A DNA stretch of 64,000 nucleotides from JAVEWJ01 sp034004605 (GTDB lineage Bacteria; Patescibacteriota; Gracilibacteria; UBA1369; LOWO2-01-FULL-3): NCBI GenBank assembly GCA_034004605.1, contig JAVEWJ010000001.1, positions 372,001-436,000 of the forward strand. Reading direction: 5' to 3'. This document shows, in pieces, positions 8,545 through 16,735 of the stretch. Positions within the stretch are counted from its first letter, which is position 1, and each line of letters starts with the position of its first letter. The notes below the pieces were generated by a model. The model saw nothing but the letters and a program-made list of their open reading frames with translations, made no database searches and was not told where the DNA came from. The translations under genes and the position numbers were made by a program.

Positions 8545-8988
8545 TTATTGAAGCGCTTTGAATTCGCTTCCGGATTCCTTGACTTGTTCAAGTGCCGAGT
8601 TTGATACCTTGTGAAGTTCAATGTTAAGTTTGACCGTAAGTTTTTCTTTTCCGCAAAGTAGTTTTACAGGAACGGTTTTTTTTGAAATTAATTTTTTTTC
8701 GTAAAGTGAGTCGATATTTACTGTTTCATCTTGTTTGAAGCTATTTAAACTGTCTGTTTTAACAACTTGATATGCGATTTTTCCCGGATTTTTGAATCCT
8801 TTGAGCTTTGGCATTCTTCGGAGAAATGGTGTTTGGCCTCCTTCAAACCCCGGTGATATTTTGCCGCCTGTTCTTTGGTGAGTTCCTTTATTTCCACGGC
8901 CCGATGTTGAACCTTGGCCAGCGGAATTTCCTCGTCCTATTCTTTTTCTTTTTTTATTCGCTTTGCTGCGTAGTTCTAATAATGACAT
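8545..8988 (-). CDS. rplO: Ribosomal protein uL15
   Basis: uL15, a late-binding large-subunit protein, 147 residues. The glycine-rich N-terminus RIGRGNSAGQGSTSGRGNKG and the GFEGGQTPFLRRMPKLKGF segment are diagnostic. It directly follows rpsE with a 22-base gap; rpmD (L30), which sits between these two genes in most bacteria, is absent. Confidence 0.96.
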   Translation of the reverse strand: MSLLELRSKANKKRKRIGRGNSAGQGSTSGRGNKGTHQRTGGKISPGFEGGQTPFLRRMPKLKGFKNPGKIAYQVVKTDSLNSFKQDETVNIDSLYEKKLISKKTVPVKLLCGKEKLTVKLNIELHKVSNSALEQVKESGSEFKALQ

Positions 8989-9010
8989 TGTATATGGATT
9001 TATTATTTAT

Positions 9011-9667
9011 TTATTCTTTTTTTTCGGCTATTTCTTTTTTTGCCGGTTTCTTTTCTACAGGTTTTTTAACTTGTTTTTGGATTGGTTTTTCCATCGGTTT
9101 TGTCTCTTTTTGCATTTTTGCTCTTTCTGCTTGTACTTTGGCTTGTGCTTCTTTTTGAGATGCTCTTTCTTTTTGCTTTTTTAGCATTATCGGAGTGACT
9201 TTCAATAGTTTAAAACATTCAAATGTTGCTTTTGTTACGTTAACTTTGTTTGATGTTCCGAAGGATTTACAAAGAAGATCTTTAAGACCGGCAAGTTCTG
9301 CAATTTTTCTTGTAGGACCTCCAGCGATAATTCCCGTACCCGGACCTGCGGGCATTATGAGAAGTTTTGCCGATTTGAACTTTTTCTTTGCCATGTGTGG
9401 GATCGTGGTGTTGTCGATAGGTACTTCAATCAGACTTTTTTTCGCTTGATCTATGGCCTTTTTGATTGCACCTGTGACTTCGTTTGATTTACCAAGTCCA
9501 TATCCGATTTTTCCTTTTTTATTCCCGATTACAACGGTAGCTCTAAATCTCATTTTTCGTCCTCCTTTTACAACTCTTGTAACTCTATCAATTTGAATTA
9601 CTTCTTCTTGAAATTCTTTTGGATCTCTAGCTCCTTGTTTTGATTTTTTATGTGCTCCTTTAGACAT
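9011..9667 (-). CDS. rpsE: Ribosomal protein uS5 with charged C-terminal extension
   Basis: uS5, involved in decoding fidelity. The S5 double-stranded-RNA-like domain is seen (VTRVVKGGRKMRFRATVV, then GYGLGKSNEVTGAIKKA), followed by the C-terminal domain with AGPGTGIIAGGPTRKI. Beyond about residue 160 there is a Lys/Glu/Pro-rich tail of over 50 residues (KPMEKPIQKQVKKPVEKKP) not present in most homologues. Similar basic tails occur here on L22 and at the RpoB N-terminus. Confidence 0.96.
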   Translation of the reverse strand: MSKGAHKKSKQGARDPKEFQEEVIQIDRVTRVVKGGRKMRFRATVVIGNKKGKIGYGLGKSNEVTGAIKKAIDQAKKSLIEVPIDNTTIPHMAKKKFKSAKLLIMPAGPGTGIIAGGPTRKIAELAGLKDLLCKSFGTSNKVNVTKATFECFKLLKVTPIMLKKQKERASQKEAQAKVQAERAKMQKETKPMEKPIQKQVKKPVEKKPAKKEIAEKKE

Positions 9668-9682
9668 ACTTTTTGGGTTTGG

Positions 9683-10033
9683 TTAGAATTTTAATCCGGC
9701 CTCTCTTGCCGCTTCAGCTAGAGCTTTAACTCTGCCGTGATATTTGTATCCGTTTCTATCAAATGCTACTGTGTCGATTTTGTTTGCTAAGGCTTTTTCA
9801 GCGATTTCTTTTCCTACTTTTTTAGCCCTTTCGGTTTTTGTACCGGCTTTCTCAATTTTCATGTCGGAATTTGAAACCAGTGTTTTGCCTTCTTTATCGT
9901 CGATAATTTGTGCGTAAATATGATTTAAGCTTCTAAAGACAACCAGTCGAGGTCGAAGTTCTTTTGAATTTAGAATTCTTTTTCTGACTTTAAGATGTCT
10001 TTTTTTCCTTAATGTGAGTTTAACGTTTGACAT
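9683..10033 (-). CDS. rplR: Ribosomal protein uL18
   Basis: uL18 binds 5S rRNA in the central protuberance. The 116-residue protein has the RPRLVVFRSLNHIYAQIIDD motif and the terminal FDRNGYKYHGRVKALAEAAREAGL. It lies between rplF and rpsE in standard spc order. Confidence 0.96.
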   Translation of the reverse strand: MSNVKLTLRKKRHLKVRKRILNSKELRPRLVVFRSLNHIYAQIIDDKEGKTLVSNSDMKIEKAGTKTERAKKVGKEIAEKALANKIDTVAFDRNGYKYHGRVKALAEAAREAGLKF

Positions 10034-10060
10034 TTATTTATTGTGATTTAAGAATTATTT

Positions 10061-10609
10061 TTATGCCGCTCCGGCTGCTTTACCGGCTTTTCTTCTGATA
10101 TATTCGTTTTCGTATTTGATTCCTTTTCCTTTGTATGGTTCTGGTTTTTTAAGTTCTCTTAGGTTTGCGGCTACTTTTCCAACCAATTCTTTGTCGATTC
10201 CGTGAACCGAAAATTTATTCTTGTTTTGTTCGTCGATTTTTATCTCAATGCCTTGTGGAATAGGGAAGGTGACATCGTGCGAAAAGCCGAGATTTAAAAC
10301 CGCATTTTTGCCGACTAATTTGATTTTGAAACCGACACCAACTATTTCCATAGATTTTGAAAATCCTTTTGTAACGCCTTCAACCATATTGTTTACCAAA
10401 GTTCTGGATAGTCCGTATAAGGACTTTGTGAGATTTTCTTCGTTTGTCTTTTTCAAAATAATTTTTCCTTCTTCAATTTCAATTGTGATTTGAGGATTTA
10501 CTTTGTATGAAAGTGTTCCCTTAGGACCTTTGACTGTAATTTCGTTTCCCGAAAGCTTCGCTTCGACGCCATTGGGGATTAAGATTGGTTTTTTTCCTAT
10601 TCTCGACAT
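10061..10609 (-). CDS. rplF: Ribosomal protein uL6
   Basis: uL6 lies near the GTPase-associated centre of the large subunit. At 182 residues it shows both L6 repeats: MSRIGKKPILIPNGVEAKL at the start and the C-terminal ELKKPEPYKGKGIKYENE signature. It sits between rpsH and rplR. Confidence 0.97.
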   Translation of the reverse strand: MSRIGKKPILIPNGVEAKLSGNEITVKGPKGTLSYKVNPQITIEIEEGKIILKKTNEENLTKSLYGLSRTLVNNMVEGVTKGFSKSMEIVGVGFKIKLVGKNAVLNLGFSHDVTFPIPQGIEIKIDEQNKNKFSVHGIDKELVGKVAANLRELKKPEPYKGKGIKYENEYIRRKAGKAAGAA

Positions 10610-10628
10610 TGTAAGTTGTTGTTATTGT

Positions 10629-11015
10629 TTATAGTATTTCACATAACACTTCTCCTCCAAGGTTTTGTTTTTTTGCATCTATATTAGACATAATACCTTT
10701 AGAAGTGGAAAGAATTTGTATTCCAAGTCCGCTTTTTAGTCTTTTGAGTTCGTTTGAGCCTTTGTAAATTCTTTGGCCCGGGCTTGAGATTCTGTTGAGC
10801 TCGGTGCCGGATCTGTTTTCGTCCAGCACTACGGATAGTACTTTCTCTGAAACTTTTTCTCCTTCAATTTTGTAATCAACAATAAATCTATATTTTTTCA
10901 TAACGGATAAAATTTCTTCTTTGATTTTTGAATAGGGAATGGAAATGTCCATTTTATTCGCTTTTTGAGCGTTTCTTATTCTTGTTAATAAGTCTGCTAT
11001 TGGATCTGTGTACAT
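10629..11015 (-). CDS. rpsH: Ribosomal protein uS8
   Basis: uS8 binds the central domain of 16S rRNA and is the spc-operon repressor in E. coli. The 128-residue protein starts MYTDPIADLLTRIRNAQKA and has the C-terminal GLGIQILSTSKGIMS signature followed by GGEVLCEI. It follows rpsN by 19 bases. Confidence 0.97.
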   Translation of the reverse strand: MYTDPIADLLTRIRNAQKANKMDISIPYSKIKEEILSVMKKYRFIVDYKIEGEKVSEKVLSVVLDENRSGTELNRISSPGQRIYKGSNELKRLKSGLGIQILSTSKGIMSNIDAKKQNLGGEVLCEIL

Positions 11016-11034
11016 ATTTATATTGTATTATTTT

Positions 11035-11259
11035 TTACCAAGATGATTTTTTAACTCCCATTATTTTACCTTTGCTTGCGAGTTCTCTGAAACAAATTCT
11101 GCAAACTTCGAATTTTCTCATATATCCGCCTTTTTTTCCGCAAAGTTTACATCTGTTGTGAACTCTTGTGAGAAATTTTGCCTTTTTGCCATCGCTTATG
11201 GCTTTGAGCAATTTTTCCTTTTTTCTTTCATCTTTTAGTTCAAGTGCTAATCGTGCCAT
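11035..11259 (-). CDS. rpsN: Ribosomal protein uS14, zinc-binding form
   Basis: uS14 of the 30S head, in the zinc-containing (C+) version: C37, C40, C53 and C56 form a CxxC...CxxC ribbon, followed by FRELASKGKIMGVKKSSW. The protein has 74 residues, about 13 longer than the common 61-residue zinc form because of extra N-terminal charged residues. It sits between rplE and rpsH. Confidence 0.95.
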   Translation of the reverse strand: MARLALELKDERKKEKLLKAISDGKKAKFLTRVHNRCKLCGKKGGYMRKFEVCRICFRELASKGKIMGVKKSSW

Positions 11260-11271
11260 TTAAATTGTTTG

Positions 11272-11850
11272 TTAATTTTTTTTGAATGGGAATCCAAACG
11301 CTTCGAGAAGCGCCAAAGCTTTGGCGTTGTCTTTTGCGTTTGTACAAATATTTACTTGTAGTCCGTGAATTTTCATAACATCGTCCGGTTTGATTTCCGG
11401 AAAAGCGAGGTGTTCTTTAAATCCGAGTGAGTAATTTCCGTTACCGTCAAATGATTTTCTTGATACACCTCTAAAATCTCTTACTCGAGGTAGTACTATA
11501 TTGATAAGCTTGTTCATGAAGTCGTACATTTTCTTTCCTCTTAGCGTAACTATAACTCCGAGAGGTTCGCCTTCTCTGATTTTGAAATTAGATATGGCTT
11601 TTTTGGAAAGTGTTGTGACCGGTTTTTGACCAGAGATTCTTTCAAGATTTTCGACAATGTGTGAGAAATCTTTTTGGCCTTGTTTTTTTACATAAGTACC
11701 AATACCCGCATTGATTGTAATCTTTGTGAGTTTTGGAAGAGCCATTACGTTTTTTTCGTTCAATTGTTTTTTCAATTCGGGGACTATTGTCTCTTTATAT
11801 AGAGTGAACAGGTCTTTTCTTTCCGAATTATTTTGATTGGATTTTGCCAT
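11272..11850 (-). CDS. rplE: Ribosomal protein uL5
   Basis: uL5 binds 5S rRNA and contacts P-site tRNA. The 192-residue product shows KITINAGIGTYVKKQG, the SGQKPVTTLSKKAISNFKIREG motif in two parts, and GVSRKSFDGNGNYSLGFKEH. A short N-terminal extension of about 15 residues precedes the usual start. It lies between rplX and rpsN. Confidence 0.96.
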   Translation of the reverse strand: MAKSNQNNSERKDLFTLYKETIVPELKKQLNEKNVMALPKLTKITINAGIGTYVKKQGQKDFSHIVENLERISGQKPVTTLSKKAISNFKIREGEPLGVIVTLRGKKMYDFMNKLINIVLPRVRDFRGVSRKSFDGNGNYSLGFKEHLAFPEIKPDDVMKIHGLQVNICTNAKDNAKALALLEAFGFPFKKN

Positions 11851-11865
11851 ATTTGTAGGTTTGCG

Positions 11866-12186
11866 TTAGTTCTTTTTATTAACGATTATTTCTTTGCATT
11901 TTTTGCATACTCTATTCTTTTTACCATCTTTGTCGATATTGTAGCCGGTTCTTGTCGGTTTACTACAATTGGGACAAACTAGCATTGCGTTTGATGCATC
12001 GATATCCGCTTCATATTTTACAATTTCTCCGGATCTGCCTTGTGATTTTTTGATGTGCTTTGTTCTGATGTTTACTTTTTCAACAACGATTCTTTCGGTT
12101 TTCGGGAAAGCTTTGATAACTTTGCCCTTTTTTCCTTTATCTTTGCCTGTAATGATTTGAACCGTGTCGTTTGTTTGTAGTTTCAT
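11866..12186 (-). CDS. rplX: Ribosomal protein uL24 with C-terminal zinc ribbon
   Basis: uL24 is an assembly initiator of the large subunit. The KOW domain is at the N-terminus (DTVQIITGKDKGKKGKVIKA), followed by VNIRTKHIKKSQG. The C-terminal third carries CPNC and CKKC pairs around a short linker, the putative zinc ribbon found in many but not all bacterial L24 proteins. Length is 106 residues. It follows rplN by four bases. Confidence 0.96.
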   Translation of the reverse strand: MKLQTNDTVQIITGKDKGKKGKVIKAFPKTERIVVEKVNIRTKHIKKSQGRSGEIVKYEADIDASNAMLVCPNCSKPTRTGYNIDKDGKKNRVCKKCKEIIVNKKN

Positions 12187-12190
12187 ATGT

Positions 12191-12559
12191 TTATAATACT
12201 TCAGGAGCTAATGATATAATTTTTTGAAATCCTCTTTCTCTAAGTTCTCTTGCGATGGGGCCGAAAACACGAGTGCCCTTCGGCTGGTTGTCTTTGTCGA
12301 CGATTACAGCTGCGTTTTCATCAAACCTGATGAGTGTACCGTCTTTTCTTGCGTATTCTTTTACTTGTCTGACTATTACTGCTTTAACAACTTGTTTTTT
12401 CTTGACCATTCCCCTTGGGGAGGCTTCTTTTACTGATGCCACAACGACATCTCCAAGATAAGCATATCTTCTTCTTGTTCCGCCAAGTACTTTTATACAT
12501 TCAAGCCATTTTGCGCCGGTGTTGTCAGCTGCTTTTAACCAAGTTTCCTGTTGAATCAT
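12191..12559 (-). CDS. rplN: Ribosomal protein uL14
   Basis: uL14 forms an intersubunit bridge and is the binding site of RsfS. The 122-residue protein begins MIQQETWLKAADNTGAKW and includes GTRRRYAYLGDVVVASVKEA and the C-terminal FGPIARELRERGFQKIISLAPEVL. It lies between rpsQ and rplX. Confidence 0.97.
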   Translation of the reverse strand: MIQQETWLKAADNTGAKWLECIKVLGGTRRRYAYLGDVVVASVKEASPRGMVKKKQVVKAVIVRQVKEYARKDGTLIRFDENAAVIVDKDNQPKGTRVFGPIARELRERGFQKIISLAPEVL

Positions 12560-12566
12560 ATTAGTG

Positions 12567-12803
12567 TTATTTAATTTCCGGTTTTACGATTGTCCATCTT
12601 TTTGTTTTAGAGAGCGGACGTGTCTCATAGAATTCCACTTCATCACCCAATTCAAACTTTTTGTTTTCAGGATTATCCACATGAAATTTCTTGGATACTC
12701 TGTATTTCTTCAAATATTTTGGGTGTGTGAGATAACTGTGAACAGTTACCGTAAGTGTTTTTTCTCTTTTTGTTGAGGTGACTTCACCTTTTAGTTCTCT
12801 CAT
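12567..12803 (-). CDS. rpsQ: Ribosomal protein uS17
   Basis: uS17, an OB-fold 16S rRNA binder. The 78-residue protein has GEVTSTKREKTLTVTV, HPKYLKKYRVSKKFHVDN and the PLSKTKRWTIV signature. Its ATG overlaps the rpmC stop (TAATG), suggesting coupled translation. Confidence 0.96.
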   Translation of the reverse strand: MRELKGEVTSTKREKTLTVTVHSYLTHPKYLKKYRVSKKFHVDNPENKKFELGDEVEFYETRPLSKTKRWTIVKPEIK

Positions 12804-13012
12804 TATGGTAATTGTTTATTGTTTAATTCTTTTTCTCTCAAAATCGTTTTGATTTGTGCAATTTGAGTTTTGAGAAGGTTTATTGTGTGACTGTCTTTCG
12901 CTTGTCCGCCTTTCACTTCAAATTTTTTTTCAAAAAGTTCTTTTGTGAGCGTTTTTAATTCCTCGAGTAATTTTGCTGTTTCTGTTTTTCGCAATTCTTC
13001 TAAAGTTTTCAT
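12803..13012 (-). CDS. rpmC: Ribosomal protein uL29
   Basis: uL29 lies at the exit tunnel and helps bind trigger factor and SRP. The 69-residue protein is mostly two helices with the LLEELKTLTKELFEKKFE pattern and a conserved IAQIKTILREKEL end. It sits between rplP and rpsQ and overlaps the start of rpsQ by one base. Confidence 0.94.
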   Translation of the reverse strand: MKTLEELRKTETAKLLEELKTLTKELFEKKFEVKGGQAKDSHTINLLKTQIAQIKTILREKELNNKQLP

Positions 13013-13021
13013 GGTGATTAA

Positions 13022-13438
13022 TTATTCTTCGGTATTAATAAATTTTGTTTTGACGGGAAGCTTGTCGGCTGCTCTCCTCATGGCTTCTTTTGCAGAGTGA
13101 GCGTCTATACCAGCCATTTCAAAGAGAACTCTTCCAGCTTTTACCACAGCTACAAAGTATTCGGGGGAACCTTTTCCAGATCCCATTGGTACTTCTGCTG
13201 GTTTTTTTGTGAGTGGTTTGTCCGGGAAAATTGTGATCCAGATTTTTCCACCTCTTTTTGTGTATCTTGTCATGGCTCTTCTTGCGGCTTCAATTTGTCT
13301 TGAAGTGATTTCGCCACCTTCAGTTGCCTTGAGTCCGTATGTGCCGAATGAAACTTTGTTGCCTCTGTATGATAAACCTTTATCGCAACCTCTGTCTCGT
13401 TGTACTTTTCTGTGCTTAGTTTTTTTTGGTTGAAGCAT
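13022..13438 (-). CDS. rplP: Ribosomal protein uL16
   Basis: uL16 helps place tRNA in the A site. The 138-residue protein begins MLQPKKTKHRKVQRDRG and includes VSFGTYGLKATEGGEITSRQIEAARRA (given in part) and the GSGKGSPEYFVAVVKAGRVLFE signature. It lies between rpsC and rpmC. Confidence 0.97.
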   Translation of the reverse strand: MLQPKKTKHRKVQRDRGCDKGLSYRGNKVSFGTYGLKATEGGEITSRQIEAARRAMTRYTKRGGKIWITIFPDKPLTKKPAEVPMGSGKGSPEYFVAVVKAGRVLFEMAGIDAHSAKEAMRRAADKLPVKTKFINTEE

Positions 13439-13443
13439 GTTTT

Positions 13444-14121
13444 TTACTGTTTAATTTCTTCAATATGTTGTTTGAGTCGCATTTCCAAATCTTTTTTGAA
13501 TACATCGCCACGGTAAATCCAAACTTTTACACCGATTTTTCCGTAGCTCATCATAGCGTGAGTCGAACAGTAATCTATGTCAGCACGGAAGGTCTGTAAA
13601 GGGATTTTTCCTTTTGAGAAGAATTCACTTCTTGAGATTTCAACTCCATTTAGTCTTCCTCCAACGTAGATTTTGCATCCAAGTGCTCCGGATTCTATTA
13701 CTTTTTCAAGTGCGAGTTTTGCGGCTCTTCTGTATGATATTCTTTTTTCGATTTGTAATTTTATTAATTCAGCTACAACTGTTGCATCAAGCATGGGTTT
13801 CTTGATCTCTTTTATGTTGATCGTAAAATTTTCGTTGTATTTTTTCTTAAGTGTGTCTTTGAGCTTTTCGATTGTTTCTCCGCCTCTTCCAATGATAAGT
13901 CCAGGTTTTGCAGTGTGAATGTCCACAATTATTTTACCTTGAGCTCTTAGTATTTCTATTGTTGATATACCTTCAGCATTAAGTTCTTTTCTAATTACTT
14001 TTTCCAATTCCAAATCTTGATGGAATAATTTTGCGAAATTTTTTGTCGGAGCAAACCATTTTGAGGTCCAATCTCTTGTAATACCCAGTCTGATCCCGTT
14101 TGGATTTACTTTTTGTCCCAT
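13444..14121 (-). CDS. rpsC: Ribosomal protein uS3
   Basis: uS3 lines the mRNA entry channel. At 225 residues it has the N-terminal MGQKVNPNGIRLGITRDW, a KH domain with GLIIGRGGETIEKLKD, and the C-terminal S3 domain with GALGCKIYVGGRLNGVEISR. Order rplV-rpsC-rplP is canonical. Confidence 0.97.
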   Translation of the reverse strand: MGQKVNPNGIRLGITRDWTSKWFAPTKNFAKLFHQDLELEKVIRKELNAEGISTIEILRAQGKIIVDIHTAKPGLIIGRGGETIEKLKDTLKKKYNENFTINIKEIKKPMLDATVVAELIKLQIEKRISYRRAAKLALEKVIESGALGCKIYVGGRLNGVEISRSEFFSKGKIPLQTFRADIDYCSTHAMMSYGKIGVKVWIYRGDVFKKDLEMRLKQHIEEIKQ

Positions 14122-14129
14122 GTGATGAG

Positions 14130-14582
14130 TTATTTAGATTTAGTTGTTTTTCTTGTTTTTTTTACTTTCGTAGTGTCTGCTTCTTTTTCCACAGATTCCT
14201 CTTTTGCTTTTGTCGCTTTTTTAGTAGCCTTCTTTTCAACCGGTTTTTCCATTCCTTCGATTACGGCGAGTCTTACTATAATATTTGATGTTCTTTTAAG
14301 AATGGGGTGAACTCTTCCTCTTGAAATCGGTACAGATCTTTTTAGAGTAGGGCCTTCGGAAACAAGAATTTCTTTGATATAGAGAGAATCCTTGGTTTGT
14401 TTAAAATTATTCTCTGCGTTTGCAGTGGCGCTTTCTATTAATTTTTTTAGAACCGGTGCCGATTTTTTTGGAGTAAATTTCAGTGTGTCTAGTGCCTTTG
14501 TGACAGGCATTTTTCTAACCAAGCAAGCCACAAGGTTTACTTTTTTCGGTGAGGTTCTATATTGTCTTAGTTTTGCTATCAT
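14130..14582 (-). CDS. rplV: Ribosomal protein uL22 with basic/acidic tail
   Basis: uL22 contributes a loop to the exit tunnel. The conserved core covers about 110 residues (YRTSPKKVNLVACLVRKM, then VSEGPTLKRSVPISRGRVHPI). It is followed by about 40 residues of low-complexity Lys/Glu/Thr sequence (KATKKATKAKEESVEKEAD) absent in typical L22. It lies between rpsS and rpsC. Confidence 0.95.
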   Translation of the reverse strand: MIAKLRQYRTSPKKVNLVACLVRKMPVTKALDTLKFTPKKSAPVLKKLIESATANAENNFKQTKDSLYIKEILVSEGPTLKRSVPISRGRVHPILKRTSNIIVRLAVIEGMEKPVEKKATKKATKAKEESVEKEADTTKVKKTRKTTKSK

Positions 14583-14612
14583 GTTATTTTAATTGTTTAA
14601 GATGCGGTTGCT

Positions 14613-14891
14613 TTATGCGGTTGCTTTAGCGAGTTTTCCTCCGTGTCCTTTGAATTTTTTTGTTGGTGAGAATTCGCCGAGTTTGTGGCCTACCATGTTT
14701 TCAGTAATGAATACCGGAATAAATTGGTGTCCATTGTGAACTGTGAATGTGTGTCCTACGAATTCCGGTGCTATTGTTGATCTTCTGGACCAAGTTTTGA
14801 TCGGTTTTTTGCTACCGCTAGCTTCAAGAACTTCAACTTTTTTAAACAATCTCGGTTCTATGAATGGTCCTTTTTTTGAACTTCTGGCCAT
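14613..14891 (-). CDS. rpsS: Ribosomal protein uS19
   Basis: uS19 of the 30S head. The 92-residue product starts MARSSKKGPFIEPRLFKKVE and has TWSRRSTIAPEFVGHTF and NMVGHKLGEFSPTKKFKGH. A short direct repeat (GCGGTTGCTTTA) spans the stop codon, so the last residues and the stop may come from a recent slippage event. Confidence 0.97.
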   Translation of the reverse strand: MARSSKKGPFIEPRLFKKVEVLEASGSKKPIKTWSRRSTIAPEFVGHTFTVHNGHQFIPVFITENMVGHKLGEFSPTKKFKGHGGKLAKATA

Positions 14892-14913
14892 ATTAAATAA
14901 GTATTAATTATTA

Positions 14914-15744
14914 TTATCTTCTTCGATCTTTTATGATCATTTTGTCTGTATAGTGTCTTTTTCTTGTCTTGTAACCGAGCGCAGGCATACCCCATGGGGT
15001 CTTTGGCTGAGAAAGACCAATTGGACATCTACCTTCACCACCTCCATGTGGGTGATCAACCGGATTCATAACTGATCCTCTAACTGTTGGTCTCCATCCC
15101 ATGTGTCTTTTTCTTCCTGCTTTTCCTATTTTTACGTTTGAGTGTTCGATATTTGAAACGATTCCGATTGAAGCATAGCATTCTTTGTCTACAAGCCTGA
15201 TTTCTCCAGATGGCATTTGAATTTGAGCGAGGTCTCCTTCAAGTGAAACGAGCTTGATGCTTGTACCTGCGGATCTTCCGAGTTGTCCACCTTTTCCTCT
15301 GTGCATTTCAATATTATGAATTGCGAACCCGATTGGAATATTTTTGATAAGTAGGCGAGAGCCTTCTTTGATTTTTGCTTTTTCTGCGCAAAGAACTCTA
15401 TCTCCGACTGTTATTCCGCTTGGTGCTAAATGGTATCTTTTTTCACCGTCTTTGTAGGTTACAAGCATAATATAGGCGGATCTTCCTGGATCGTATTCGA
15501 TGCCTACCACTTTGCCTTCAATATTGATTTTGTCGGTTTGTTTGAAATCGATGATTCTATATTTTTTGATATTTCCACCACCTCTGTGCCTAACTGTGAT
15601 TCTGCCGTAAGAATTTCTTCCAGCATTTTTCTTCCTTCTGACAATGAGTGATTTTTCCGGTCTCGATTTGGTCACTTCTTCAAAGGAAGCTACACTCATG
15701 TGTCTTCGGGCCGGTGTTGTGGGTTTAAACTTTTTTACTGCCAT
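14914..15744 (-). CDS. rplB: Ribosomal protein uL2
   Basis: uL2 is needed for subunit association and peptidyl transfer. The 276-residue protein shows the RNA-binding OB/SH3 domains and the invariant C-terminal GGGEGRCPIG segment within VDHPHGGGEGR, plus RGSVMNPVDHPHGG. It lies between rplW and rpsS. Confidence 0.98.
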   Translation of the reverse strand: MAVKKFKPTTPARRHMSVASFEEVTKSRPEKSLIVRRKKNAGRNSYGRITVRHRGGGNIKKYRIIDFKQTDKINIEGKVVGIEYDPGRSAYIMLVTYKDGEKRYHLAPSGITVGDRVLCAEKAKIKEGSRLLIKNIPIGFAIHNIEMHRGKGGQLGRSAGTSIKLVSLEGDLAQIQMPSGEIRLVDKECYASIGIVSNIEHSNVKIGKAGRKRHMGWRPTVRGSVMNPVDHPHGGGEGRCPIGLSQPKTPWGMPALGYKTRKRHYTDKMIIKDRRR

Positions 15745-15753
15745 TGTATTAAA

Positions 15754-16098
15754 TTATTCAGCTTTAATTTTATTGGTTTTGGTTGTCGTTTTTGTAGAAG
15801 CTTTTTTCTCTCCTACTTTGTTTATATCTATAGATTCTCTTCCTACTAGTGTCACTTTTGCAATTTTTTGGAAGTTTCTTTTTGTAAGAACTCTTCCTCT
15901 TCCTACAACTCTCACTTTTTTAGGTTGGAGTTGGGTTGTGACGCTTTTAACTTTTTTTCCGTAGATTTGTTCGACCGCTTTTTTTACATCGATTTTTGTA
16001 GATGTCCTGTTTATAAGGAAAGAATATACTCCTTTTGTTTGGTCAATTGCGCTTTTTTCGGTAATCAACGGTTTTAATATCACTGTGTATGTTTTCAT
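15754..16098 (-). CDS. rplW: Ribosomal protein uL23
   Basis: uL23 sits at the tunnel exit and docks SRP and trigger factor. The 114-residue protein has ILKPLITEKSAIDQTKGVY and the central VKKAVEQIYGKKVKSV. The C-terminus is a Lys/Thr-rich tail (KKASTKTTTKTNKIKAE). It lies between rplD and rplB. Confidence 0.96.
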   Translation of the reverse strand: MKTYTVILKPLITEKSAIDQTKGVYSFLINRTSTKIDVKKAVEQIYGKKVKSVTTQLQPKKVRVVGRGRVLTKRNFQKIAKVTLVGRESIDINKVGEKKASTKTTTKTNKIKAE

Positions 16099-16107
16099 TG
16101 TTTTACT

Positions 16108-16734
16108 TTATTTTAAGAAAGTGGACGTGAGTTTTTCCACCGAGTCTTTGAGGAAAACGAGTTTTTCGTATTTTCTCAAATCTTCGATATTTAGGTATCC
16201 GGGAAGGATTGTCTTTGCGTTTTTGATGTTTCTGGCTGAAAGAATGACTTTCCCGTCTTTCTCAGGGATAACGAAGAGAGCATCTTTTTTTATAGGCAAC
16301 TTTTTCATCATTTCATTGAAAGATTTTGCAGATGGTTTTTCTGCTTCAAAAGATTCTAAACAGAAAACAGCATTTTGTCTTGCCTTTTCGGAAAGTGCTG
16401 AAAAAAGTGCTTGTCTTCTTTGTTTTTTTGGCATCATTTTTGAGAAATTTCTTTCGTTTAATGGGCCAAAAACAACTCCACCACCTTTCCAAAGAGGTGA
16501 TCTTGATGAACCTTGTCGAGCTCTGCCGGTTCCTTTTTGTCTGTATGGCTTTTTTCCACCACCCGAAACATTTCCTTTCGTTTTTGTGTGAGCGATGTTG
16601 TCTCTTGCGTTTGCTTGTTGTCTAACAAGCGCTTGGTGAATCAAGTCGGCATTGAATTTTACTTCGAAAATTTCTTTTGGAAGATCAACTTGCCCCTTGA
16701 CTTCGCCGGATTGTGTGTATAGGTCTACTTTCAT
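16108..16734 (-). CDS. rplD: Ribosomal protein uL4
   Basis: uL4 lines the exit tunnel and in enterobacteria also represses the S10 operon. The 208-residue protein has the loop region HTKTKGNVSGGGKKPYRQKG followed by TGRARQGSSRSPLWKGGG. It starts immediately after the rplC stop (one base apart). Confidence 0.96.
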   Translation of the reverse strand: MKVDLYTQSGEVKGQVDLPKEIFEVKFNADLIHQALVRQQANARDNIAHTKTKGNVSGGGKKPYRQKGTGRARQGSSRSPLWKGGGVVFGPLNERNFSKMMPKKQRRQALFSALSEKARQNAVFCLESFEAEKPSAKSFNEMMKKLPIKKDALFVIPEKDGKVILSARNIKNAKTILPGYLNIEDLRKYEKLVFLKDSVEKLTSTFLK

Positions 16735-16735
16735 T

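Noticed and set aside
12328..12350. A second hammerhead (CTGATGAG string)
   Set aside because: It lies inside rplN and has no matching stem II or GAAA core.
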